From contig USFD01000034.1 of assembly GCA_900553885.1 (NCBI GenBank), positions 1 to 31,419 on the forward strand: 31,419 nt of DNA. Reading direction: 5' to 3'. Below, piece by piece: positions 1 to 7,308 of this stretch. The translations under genes and the position numbers were made by a program. Positions within the stretch are counted from its first letter, which is position 1; each line of letters starts with the position of its first letter. The notes under the pieces were generated by a model that saw only the letters and a program-made list of their open reading frames with translations, had not been told where the DNA came from and did not search any database. The stretch is from an uncultured Ruminococcus sp. (GTDB lineage: Bacteria; Bacillota; Clostridia; Lachnospirales; Lachnospiraceae).

Positions 1-482
1 TGAACCAGAGTTATGTCATCTTCATCTGCCTGGAAGATGTTTTTGGAAAAAACCGGCACATCTATACGTTTGAGAACATTTGCCGGGAAGATCCAGAGAT
101 AAAGCTTCGGGATGGAGCAATTAAGATCTTTCTCAATGCGAAGAGCAATCGTAATGATGTAAGTTCAGAATTAAGAGCTTTTCTGGATTATTTGGATGGA
201 AAAAAATCAGAAGATGAATATGTACAGAAGCTTGAAAAAGCAGTAAGAGAAGCAAAACATAATCGGAAATGGAGGCATGAGTACATGACATTGTTGATGC
301 GTGACCAGGAAAATCAGGAAATCGGAGAAGAAAGAGGCCGTAGGGAAGGTAAGCAAGAAGAAGCAGAACGTTATAGTCAATTGATTCTGAAGTTGGTAGA
401 AGAACATAAGGAATCCATGATAACAGAGATAGCGGAAAACTCTGAATTGAGAGAAAAATTATACCGTCAATATGACCTATAA
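1..482 (+). CDS. Rpn-family recombination-promoting nuclease, C-terminal part (cut by window edge)
   Basis: The frame is already open at base 3 and runs to TAA at 480-482, so only about 159 C-terminal residues are visible and the N-terminal catalytic half lies outside the window. The first ~345 bases match bases 1120-1464 of the next gene at roughly 95% identity, so the two are recent paralogs. That family (Rpn, PDDEXK_2-type putative transposases) consists of DNA endonucleases implicated in RecA-independent recombination. After a shared GEERGRREG segment this copy has its own charged tail (QEEAERYSQLILKLVEEH, then a short helix ending in RQYDL), unlike its neighbour. The ATG at 192 is only an internal methionine. 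Family is well supported through the paralog; whether the whole gene is intact cannot be seen. Confidence 0.8.
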   Translation, partial: NQSYVIFICLEDVFGKNRHIYTFENICREDPEIKLRDGAIKIFLNAKSNRNDVSSELRAFLDYLDGKKSEDEYVQKLEKAVREAKHNRKWRHEYMTLLMRDQENQEIGEERGRREGKQEEAERYSQLILKLVEEHKESMITEIAENSELREKLYRQYDL

Positions 483-498
483 TAAGGAAAAAATTGCT

Positions 499-532
499 GC
501 ATTCCGCTTTGCTCAGAACCAAAGCGGAATGC
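499..532 (+). terminator. Hairpin terminator after the first Rpn gene
   Basis: A perfect 13-bp inverted repeat (GCATTCCGCTTTG / CAAAGCGGAATGC, loop of 8) starts 16 bases after the stop codon and is followed by CATTTTAG. The T-run is short, so it may be a weak terminator. Confidence 0.65.
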
Positions 533-733
533 CATTTTAGTATAATGGGATAAGAGAATATCCTAATCCTAAATCTTGAAAATCTATAAAATCAAAAAAT
601 CTATAAAATCCGGAAAACCGGAAAATCCAAGGCTTTATTCAAGCCAATAATCCTTAAATAAATTTTTTTATTAAAGTGATCGTTAACGAATCAAAACAGT
701 TACCAATGAATGGCAAAGTCCGGCACCAGTACA
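533..733. repeat. A-rich intergenic stretch with short tandem repeats
   Basis: There is no gene between the two Rpn paralogs. The stretch is AT-rich and contains AATCTATAAAATC twice (581-593 and 598-610, period 17), followed directly by a short CGGAAAAC-type duplication (611-626). I see no further structured feature. Confidence 0.6.
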
Positions 734-762
734 TTGTCTTTACGTCGGAGTTTGTGTATAAT
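734..762 (+). promoter_or_regulatory. Sigma-A-type promoter of the second Rpn gene
   Basis: TTGTCT (734-739), a 17-base spacer and TATAAT (757-762) lie 20 bases upstream of the start codon. A Shine-Dalgarno sequence, AGGAGAAG, follows at about 772-779. Confidence 0.7.
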
Positions 763-782
763 TAAAATAACAGGAGAAGAGA

Positions 783-1715
783 ATGAAATATGCAACAGAC
801 TGGGAAGAAATAGGTCTCTCCAACGATTTTATCTTTGGAAAGGTAATGAGTGATCCCGAATTATGTAAGGAACTGTTGGAACGGATTCTGCCGGGGATAG
901 AGATCGATCATATCGAGTATCCGGAGCTGCAGAAACCGATTAAGGAAGATGTCGACGCACGGAGTGTGCGTCTGGACGTTTATGTAAAAGACGGAAAGAA
1001 TACGGTATATGATATCGAGATGCAGAAGGTGAATACGAGGGAATTGCCGAAGAGAAGCCGCTATTATCAGGGAATGATGGATCTGCAGCTGATTGATAGT
1101 GGTCAACCGTATAAAAAACTGAACCAGAGTTATGTCATCTTCATCTGCCTGGAAGATGTTTTTGGAAAAAACCGACATATCTATACGTTTGAGAACATTT
1201 GCCGGGAAGATCCAGGGATAAAGCTTCGGGATGGAGCAATTAAGATCTTTCTCAATGCGAAGGGCAATCTTAATGATGTGAGTTCAGAATTAAGAGCTTT
1301 TCTGGATTATTTAGGCGGAAAAAAATCAGAAGATGAATATGTACAGAAGCTTGAAAGAGCAGTAAAGGAAGCAAAACGTAATCGGAAATGGAGGCATGAG
1401 TATATGACATTGTTGATGCGTGACCAGGAAAATCAGGAAATTGGAGAAGAAAGAGGCCGCCGTGAAGGTCGGCTGGAGGGAATGCGTGAAGGACGATTGG
1501 AAGGTCAATTGGAAGGCGAATTACGGAAATTAGTTTCACTGATTCGAAAGAAACAACTCCGCGGATACCAAAAAGAGCAGATTGCAGACCTGTTAGAGGA
1601 AGATATTCAAACAGTAGAGAAGATCAGCCGGATGATATCCGCACATCCGGAGGAAGATGATCAGGGAATCTGCCGGTTACTGATGGAGAGTGAAACGTCT
1701 GTAAAGCGATTGTAG
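783..1715 (+). CDS. Rpn-family recombination-promoting nuclease / putative transposase (PD-(D/E)XK)
   Basis: This 310-aa protein has the Rpn/PDDEXK_2 layout. The N-terminus (MKYATDWEEIGLSNDFIFGKVM) is the family's 'ND-FIFGKVM' type. The nuclease core carries Asp65 (RLDVYV) and, 14 residues on, Glu79-x-Gln81 (DIEMQ), the D-ExQ variant of the PD-(D/E)XK site. A conserved YYQGMMD-type helix follows. From about residue 224 a Gly/Arg/Glu-rich repeat (GRREGRLEGMREGRLEGQLEG) leads into a helical tail. Known members are Mg-dependent DNA endonucleases that stimulate recombination; several authors suspect a mobile or defence role. The start at 783 has its own promoter and Shine-Dalgarno sequence. It lies downstream of a partial paralog with the same core and a different tail. 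Family assignment is firm; the biological role is not known. Confidence 0.88.
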   Translation: MKYATDWEEIGLSNDFIFGKVMSDPELCKELLERILPGIEIDHIEYPELQKPIKEDVDARSVRLDVYVKDGKNTVYDIEMQKVNTRELPKRSRYYQGMMDLQLIDSGQPYKKLNQSYVIFICLEDVFGKNRHIYTFENICREDPGIKLRDGAIKIFLNAKGNLNDVSSELRAFLDYLGGKKSEDEYVQKLERAVKEAKRNRKWRHEYMTLLMRDQENQEIGEERGRREGRLEGMREGRLEGQLEGELRKLVSLIRKKQLRGYQKEQIADLLEEDIQTVEKISRMISAHPEEDDQGICRLLMESETSVKRL

Positions 1716-1784
1716 AGATCGAAGCATCTGTAAAAGCTTCACAGAAAGCAAACTATCGAAAAAAGTTTTAAGGAGAAAAAGCGA

Positions 1785-2021
1785 ATGAAATTATTTGACG
1801 CTGCGGATGAATACTGCTGTAGCAGCTGAGAGACCCTTGCGCTGTTGAAATTCTGCCTGTTTGCCATCGGTGTAATGGTCGGCATGTGCGTGCCGAAGGA
1901 AAAAAAGAAAATCGCATATGGCATAAGCGGAGTGGTATTTCTCGGGACGTATGTTCCGTTCATGAAGAAATTCTTCCATATTATATTAAAGCAATCTTCA
2001 AACGCGCCAGAGCGTGTTTGA
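1785..2021 (+). pseudogene. Small two-helix membrane protein gene interrupted by an in-frame TGA
   Basis: AAGGAGAAAAAGCG precedes ATG 1785, and the frame reads MKLFDAADEYCCSS, then TGA (1827-1829), then ETLALLKFCLFAIGVMVG and onwards to TGA 2019-2021. Without the stop the product would be 78 aa with a hydrophobic hairpin (about residues 20-35 and 46-56). It resembles small Lachnospiraceae proteins often annotated, probably wrongly, as 'permease of phosphate ABC transporter'. In the relatives I recall, a tryptophan sits at the stop position (the 'W..LALLK' pattern), so a single TGG to TGA change explains it. The 3' part is otherwise open and protein-like, suggesting recent inactivation, readthrough, or re-initiation at an internal start. 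Family identity rests on recall, not a search. Confidence 0.6.
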
Positions 2022-2052
2022 AAATTCATGATCAGAAATATAGGAAATCTAC

Positions 2053-2108
2053 GCCGGACACCGGGTTCCGAAAGCGAAAGCTGCCGGAACCTGTTGTCCG
2101 GCTTTTTT
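2053..2108 (+). terminator. Strong intrinsic terminator
   Basis: GCCGGACA-ccg-GGTTCCG pairs with CGGAACC-tgt-TGTCCGGC, a long hairpin with one internal mismatch patch, followed by TTTTTT at 2103-2108. It closes the unit containing the broken small membrane protein and insulates the pilus locus downstream. Confidence 0.85.
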
Positions 2109-2220
2109 GCTGCCTGAAAACTGTTTTCGGACAACTCTCACCCTCCACAGGAACCTCAACCATTACAGAAATGAAAAAAATATTTAAAAACCCAAATTAT
2201 GTTAATAGTTGTAATGCTTT

Positions 2221-2249
2221 TTGTAACGCCCGATTTTATAAACTATACT
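2221..2249 (+). promoter_or_regulatory. Promoter of the pilus locus
   Basis: TTGTAA (2221-2226), a 17-base spacer and TATACT (2244-2249) form a good sigma-A-type promoter. Transcription would begin near 2256, just after the ATG at 2254. This argues that the next gene starts at GTG 2287 rather than 2254. Confidence 0.65.
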
Positions 2250-2286
2250 TATCATGAAGATACAAATGAAGGAGGCACGAAGGGTT

Positions 2287-2478
2287 GTGAAGGATTCCAT
2301 TAGAAGAAGACGTGGAACGTTCCTGCTGAATATTTACGACCGGCAGAACGCCACCTGGCAGGGAACCATTTCCTGGGTGGATAAAAATGAGAAGCAGCAA
2401 TTCCGAAGTGCTCTGGAATTGATTAAACTGATAGAAAGTGCTTTGGACGAAGCAGAAGGAGGAAGCCATGAAAAGTAA
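2287..2478 (+). CDS. Small conserved-looking protein leading the pilus operon (63 aa)
   Basis: From GTG 2287 the product is VVKDSIRRRRGTFLLNIYDR, then QNATWQGTISWVDKNEKQQF, then RSALELIKLIESALDEAEGG. It is soluble, with a likely beta-sheet core (FLLNIYDRQNATWQGTISWV) and a C-terminal helix; it has no signal peptide. GGAGG at about 2270-2274 and the upstream promoter favour GTG 2287 over ATG 2254 (not transcribed) or ATG 2266 (before the Shine-Dalgarno). Its stop overlaps the adhesin start by 11 bases, so the two are translationally coupled. I have a recollection of similar short proteins ahead of Cna-B surface proteins in Lachnospiraceae. Function is unknown; a regulatory or chaperone-like role in the locus is only an inference from position. 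Confidence 0.65.
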   Translation: MKDSIRRRRGTFLLNIYDRQNATWQGTISWVDKNEKQQFRSALELIKLIESALDEAEGGSHEK

Positions 2479-5400
2479 AATGAAAAGGAGAATGTTGGCG
2501 ATCGTGCTTTGCATGGTGATTGTGTTGAGCAACAGCAGCTTTATCTTTGCGTCAAGCGAAAGCGGAACACCGGCGGTGGAAGCGGCGAGCACGGAAGGAA
2601 CGACATCACAGACAGAGACGGATACTCAGGTTACGGAGACGACCCCGCAAACACTGGCTGTATCGGAATCGACCCCGGCACCAACGGACGAACCGGCTGC
2701 TCCGACTTCTGTGGAAGTGACTCCGACGCCAACCGATACTCCGGAAGTAACCACGACCCCGGAGCCGACTGGCACACCGACCCCGGAAGCGACTCCGACC
2801 CCGACGGATACTCCGCAGCCAACAGACACTCCGGAAACAACGACGACTCCGGAGCCGACGGACACCCCGGAAACGACAACAACTCCAGAACCGACGGATA
2901 CCCCGGAAGCAACCCCGACCCCGACTCAGGGACCGGAGAACGGAACTTCCGATACTGCACAGCCGACAGCGACACCGACGCCGACCGAGGCACCGGTGAA
3001 ATCCAATGAGGCGGTGGAACTGAAACAGGAATTCAAGGATTCTGACGGAAACGTTACTTCCACGGTAAAGGCACAGATTCCGGAAGGAACGTTTGCGGCA
3101 GATGCATCGGAGATCACGATGGAAGTTCAGACTCCGGACACAGCGTCTGCGGAGCATGTGAAAGAAATGATGGAAGAACTTCTTCCGGAAAACCATATGC
3201 TTGGGGATTACATATTTTATGATATCCAGTTCAAGGTAAACGGAACGGTGACAGAACCACAGAAACCGATCACGATCACCTTTGAAGGAGAGGAACTCTC
3301 CGTGAAGGATGTGAAGAGAGCCAACGTCTTCTGGCTGGATCCGGAAGATCCGCAGGTGGATGGAGACAAGGATCAGCTGGTGGAGATCACGCAGAAGAGC
3401 GAGATGATTGAAAACCTTCAGAATTCCGGACAGAGCACGGAGAACATCGACGACTACGATCTGTCGGAGATTACATTGAAGGAAGACGGAACTTCCGATA
3501 AGATCCAGATGGAAGGAAGAACTTCCACGATCTACGGATGCTATGTGGTATACGAACCGGTACAGGTTCTGACTTACGACGATGATCAGGTAACCGTAAC
3601 CGTCAGCGCAGCGGAGGAAGGAATCATTCCAGCCAATGCAGAATTGAAAGTGGTTCCGATAACCGCGGAAGACAAGAACACCGAAAACCAGTACAAAGAG
3701 GTAGAACAGAAGCTTCAGGAGAAAGCAAAAGAAGACGAGTATGATATTGCTGGATTCCTGGCTTACGATATCACCTTCGTGGACAAAGATGGAAACGAGA
3801 CGGAGCCGGGCGGTGAAGTCAAAGTCTCCATCGATTATAAGGAAGCAGCAATCCCGGAGGCGATTTCCGAGGAAGACGCAGCCAACGCAGAAGTGACCGT
3901 GCTTCACCTGGAAGAGGATGAGAAGGGTGAAGTGAAGGAAGTCGTTGATATGGCACAGGACGAGAAAGTCGATGTGCTGGCGACGACGGAGGAGAATAAG
4001 GTTGAGAAAGTTGAAGTTCGGACGGAGAGTTTTTCAACGTTTACAATTACATGGGGACATGGCTGGTCATCAAGCGAGGTGAATGTTACTTTTATAGATA
4101 AGCAGGGAGAAATTTTAACAATAAAAAATGAAGAAGAGTATGACATTTCTTTGGAGAGTGGTGATACTTTCTATTTCTCATCTATAACAGAAAATGCTAC
4201 AGGACAATATAAAAAATATTATTCTATAACAGATGTGAATGGGAAAAACTATACATTTTCTGAAGCTGTTAATGTGTGGGGAACTTATCCACAAGATGAT
4301 GGGTCGGAAGTTACAGCTATAAGATATACATCCAAATCCGGGATACAATGGCGTGGTGCAGGAAGTAATTGGAATCGTGATAGGCGAGACACATTTTATG
4401 TAGTCTACAGCGAAGCGAAAAAAGAAAGCGGTCCATTAAGTACAGTTGAAACGGTAGACACTAGTGATCTAATCACAATGAGAATGATTGATTATGATAG
4501 TGCAGCAAATGGATTGGATGATGAGTTAGGTGGACAGTATAGTGGTCCAGTAAAGCAGAATTTAGTAAAGCGTGTACTTGGGTCAGATGGTTATCCTGTA
4601 ATAAGCAATAGCAGTCAGAGTCTTAAAAACTTGTTTTCGGAATCTGCTGAGAATAGTGTTCCAGTTAACAAACTTTTTTTAAAGAGCACTTTTGATGAAA
4701 CGGGATATTATGAATATAGCAGCTTTGAAAATTATGCATACTTAAATCAAAATCAAAATAAAGAACTCAAAGAGTTTACGGTGTATAATCAAATCGGAAC
4801 GCCAGTTAAAGATAATAGCAGTTTTTATTTTAAAAGAGGTAATTTTCTTCCGTATAGTGCAATTCAGGATGGTGTATATGCTGATTATGGAAATTTATAC
4901 AATGAAAATGGAGGGGATTTAGATCCAAATGACCCAAGATATAATGAGGTTTTGTATCTTGCAGATGAAGATCAGGAAACATCAGACAAATTTTATTTTG
5001 GAATGTATTTGGAAGCAGATTTTGCGCAATTAAAAGATGGACAGGTGAAAAACAAAACAACAAATCAGTTATCTGACATGGTATATGAATTTAATGGTGA
5101 CGATGATTTGTGGGTTTACATTGACGATGTTTTAGTTCTGGATATTGGAGGTGAACATGACGCACACTCAGGAACAATTAACTTTGCATCGGGTGCTGTG
5201 CATATTGAATTAGGTGGTAATAATGTTCAAGATACAACCATCAAGGATTTATTTTGGGAGGCTCGAAGATTTCCAGATGGTTCCTTATGGAATAATTGGA
5301 ATGATTCGAAAGTAGAACAGTTTTTTGATGGAAATACATTCAGTGATTATACGAATCATACAATGAAAATGTTTTATATGGAGCGAGGAGCAGGAGCATC

Positions 5401-7198
5401 GAATCTTCATATGAAATTTAACCTTGAAGTTATTCCGAAAGGACAAGTACAAGTACGTAAAGAACTGGCACCAGAATCTGATCCTGTAAAGTTTGGAGAT
5501 GTAAATTTTGGATTTAAATTGTATGTAGAAAAACAGAATTCAGAAGGCGAAGGAACAGGAGAACTTGAACAGATTACTTCATTTGAAGAGTATAATTATA
5601 ATGCTACGAAGCAAAGTTCTGACGGAATAATAAGTACTTTGGAGATGGAAGAGGGGAAATTTTATTTACAACCAGGTGAGGTCGCATATATAAATAATAT
5701 TCCCGTGAATTTGAAGTATGAAGTAGAGGAGGTTGATGTCCAATCAGATTATTTCGACAAAATTGAAATTAGTGGAACTCAAATAAAAGAAGACTTTTCG
5801 GGAGAAGAATCAAACATATCTTATGGATTGAGTTCTGGTCAAGATACAGTGGATCATCGTCTAATGGTAACTTTTATAAATTCTTGTAATGCAAAAAATT
5901 TACGGACATTGACAATTGAGAAAAAAATGGAGACAGGGCAAAATTCTGATGCTATGTTTACGATGCATGTAGAATTAGAAAATTCTAACGGAGATCTTGC
6001 ACCATTTAATGGAAGTTATCATTTAAGAAATGAGAATGAACAAACAATTGATGCCGATGGAAATATTCAGCGAGATAATACGCTTCGTTTGACAACAACT
6101 GATGGAAATATTTCAATAAAAGCCGGTTGGACGATATCTATTTATTCAATTTTATCAGATACAGATTTTTCAGTCACAGAAACATTGGGAACAGATCAAC
6201 AAGAAGAGTATAAGACTCCTGTTTATATGATGACTGAAGATGACGATAATCCACTTGTAAAGGTTGAGAGAGCAACGGGAACGATTCGATTAAATGCGAA
6301 TGCCAAAGTTCAAGTTATTAATGGATATAAAGGTATTCTGACGGTAGAGAAACAGTGGGCTTGCATAACAAAAAATGAGCTTCCAGATGATATTTACATT
6401 GGTTTGTATGAAAAAGAAAATGCAGATAATGTAAATCCGATAAAGTATCAGAAATTATTAGCTGATGAGGGTTGGAGGACTTCGTTTACGGGTCTGGAAG
6501 CAAATGGAGAATACTTAGTCAAAGAACTTGTAGTTACATCTGGAAAGGGAGAATTTGAGATTGACGGTCAGCAATATATCGGCGTTGATTCAGGTGAAAC
6601 AGTTTCATTTAATGGAATTAAGTTCACAGTTGATTATTCACCGACTACTATTCAGTTGACTAATGATAGCAATCTAATTACCATTACAAATACTCAGGCA
6701 TGGCAAATTGTAAAACGCAGTACCAGTGAACCGCATCCGGAATTGCCAGGAGCGAAATTCCAGCTTGAGAAGCTAGATAAATCTGGTCAGATGACGAAAT
6801 CGATTTTTAACGGAACATCTGATGACAATGGAATTATTCAATGGGACAATAGAATAACGCCATTAGAAAATGGAACTTATCTCTTGAAAGAAACAAAGGC
6901 ACCTGATGGTTATTCTTGTGGCGAAGAGTGGCGGATAGTTATTGAGAATGGATTACCAAAAACTATTGAAGGAACTTTGGGAACAGATGATACAGCTACT
7001 CCGATTGAAGGACCGACTTTTACGTGTTATTTGAATGATGGAGTTGTAACTGTATATTACGATAATACTCCAGTTTACGATCTTCAATCCGCCGGCAGCT
7101 CTGGAATCTTTGGATATACGATGGGCGGAACCCTGCTGTTAATGGCAGGAACGCTGATCCTATATAAAATGAAACGCAAGGAGGTGCAGGAAAGTTAA
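2468..7198 (+). CDS. Large fibro-slime / Cna-B surface adhesin, probable pilus tip protein
   Basis: The start is ATG 2468, five bases after GAAGGAGG; upstream in-frame codons belong to the coupled gene. The 1576-aa product has a signal peptide (about 1-29), a Thr/Pro/Glu stalk of TPEPTDTPE-type repeats (about 75-177), and a conserved module ending near residue 525 (ESFSTFTITWG). Next is a fibro-slime-type domain with DDDLWVYIDDVLVLDIGGEH (about 877-900). Spy0128/FctA-like and Cna-B domains follow (from about 1145 and 1290), then a SpaA-like domain (about 1421-1500: LPGAKFQLEKLDKSG, then LLKETKAPDGY). A C-terminal membrane helix ends in KMKRKEVQES. At the sorting-signal position the sequence is LQSAG (1539-1543), not LPxTG. 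Such domains build rigid, isopeptide-stabilised adhesins at pilus tips. Codon usage changes sharply near 4050 and back near 7080. Confidence 0.85.
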   Translation: MKSKMKRRMLAIVLCMVIVLSNSSFIFASSESGTPAVEAASTEGTTSQTETDTQVTETTPQTLAVSESTPAPTDEPAAPTSVEVTPTPTDTPEVTTTPEPTGTPTPEATPTPTDTPQPTDTPETTTTPEPTDTPETTTTPEPTDTPEATPTPTQGPENGTSDTAQPTATPTPTEAPVKSNEAVELKQEFKDSDGNVTSTVKAQIPEGTFAADASEITMEVQTPDTASAEHVKEMMEELLPENHMLGDYIFYDIQFKVNGTVTEPQKPITITFEGEELSVKDVKRANVFWLDPEDPQVDGDKDQLVEITQKSEMIENLQNSGQSTENIDDYDLSEITLKEDGTSDKIQMEGRTSTIYGCYVVYEPVQVLTYDDDQVTVTVSAAEEGIIPANAELKVVPITAEDKNTENQYKEVEQKLQEKAKEDEYDIAGFLAYDITFVDKDGNETEPGGEVKVSIDYKEAAIPEAISEEDAANAEVTVLHLEEDEKGEVKEVVDMAQDEKVDVLATTEENKVEKVEVRTESFSTFTITWGHGWSSSEVNVTFIDKQGEILTIKNEEEYDISLESGDTFYFSSITENATGQYKKYYSITDVNGKNYTFSEAVNVWGTYPQDDGSEVTAIRYTSKSGIQWRGAGSNWNRDRRDTFYVVYSEAKKESGPLSTVETVDTSDLITMRMIDYDSAANGLDDELGGQYSGPVKQNLVKRVLGSDGYPVISNSSQSLKNLFSESAENSVPVNKLFLKSTFDETGYYEYSSFENYAYLNQNQNKELKEFTVYNQIGTPVKDNSSFYFKRGNFLPYSAIQDGVYADYGNLYNENGGDLDPNDPRYNEVLYLADEDQETSDKFYFGMYLEADFAQLKDGQVKNKTTNQLSDMVYEFNGDDDLWVYIDDVLVLDIGGEHDAHSGTINFASGAVHIELGGNNVQDTTIKDLFWEARRFPDGSLWNNWNDSKVEQFFDGNTFSDYTNHTMKMFYMERGAGASNLHMKFNLEVIPKGQVQVRKELAPESDPVKFGDVNFGFKLYVEKQNSEGEGTGELEQITSFEEYNYNATKQSSDGIISTLEMEEGKFYLQPGEVAYINNIPVNLKYEVEEVDVQSDYFDKIEISGTQIKEDFSGEESNISYGLSSGQDTVDHRLMVTFINSCNAKNLRTLTIEKKMETGQNSDAMFTMHVELENSNGDLAPFNGSYHLRNENEQTIDADGNIQRDNTLRLTTTDGNISIKAGWTISIYSILSDTDFSVTETLGTDQQEEYKTPVYMMTEDDDNPLVKVERATGTIRLNANAKVQVINGYKGILTVEKQWACITKNELPDDIYIGLYEKENADNVNPIKYQKLLADEGWRTSFTGLEANGEYLVKELVVTSGKGEFEIDGQQYIGVDSGETVSFNGIKFTVDYSPTTIQLTNDSNLITITNTQAWQIVKRSTSEPHPELPGAKFQLEKLDKSGQMTKSIFNGTSDDNGIIQWDNRITPLENGTYLLKETKAPDGYSCGEEWRIVIENGLPKTIEGTLGTDDTATPIEGPTFTCYLNDGVVTVYYDNTPVYDLQSAGSSGIFGYTMGGTLLLMAGTLILYKMKRKEVQES

Positions 7199-7207
7199 AA
7201 AATGAAA

Positions 7208-7237
7208 TTTTTTAGCGGTCCCTGCGCCGCCAAAAAA
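7208..7237 (+). other. A/T-flanked hairpin between adhesin and backbone pilin
   Basis: TTTTTTAGCGG pairs with CCGCCAAAAAA (one mismatch, loop of 8) just after the adhesin stop. No U-run follows on the plus strand, so an mRNA processing or stability element is as likely as termination. Confidence 0.4.
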
Positions 7238-7308
7238 CAAAAATGACAGCATGTAATGGCTTGAATAAAAAAATGGGGGAACCCGAAAAAGAAAAGGAGA
7301 GAACAAGT

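Noticed and set aside
1827..1829. Selenocysteine codon
   Set aside because: No SECIS-like hairpin directly follows, the product has no redox-type context, and relatives appear to have Trp.
1886..2257. 123-codon plus-strand frame
   Set aside because: It overlaps the broken small membrane protein out of frame and runs through a strong terminator, so it is not a plausible gene.
2690..2960. CRISPR-like direct repeats
   Set aside because: The repeats are short, contiguous and in frame, coding for Thr-Pro-Glu units of a surface-protein stalk; there are no unique spacers or cas genes.
2606..3907. 433-codon open frame on the minus strand
   Set aside because: It is a shadow of the TP-rich stalk and following domain of the adhesin; the product is Arg/Cys/Phe-rich without domain character.
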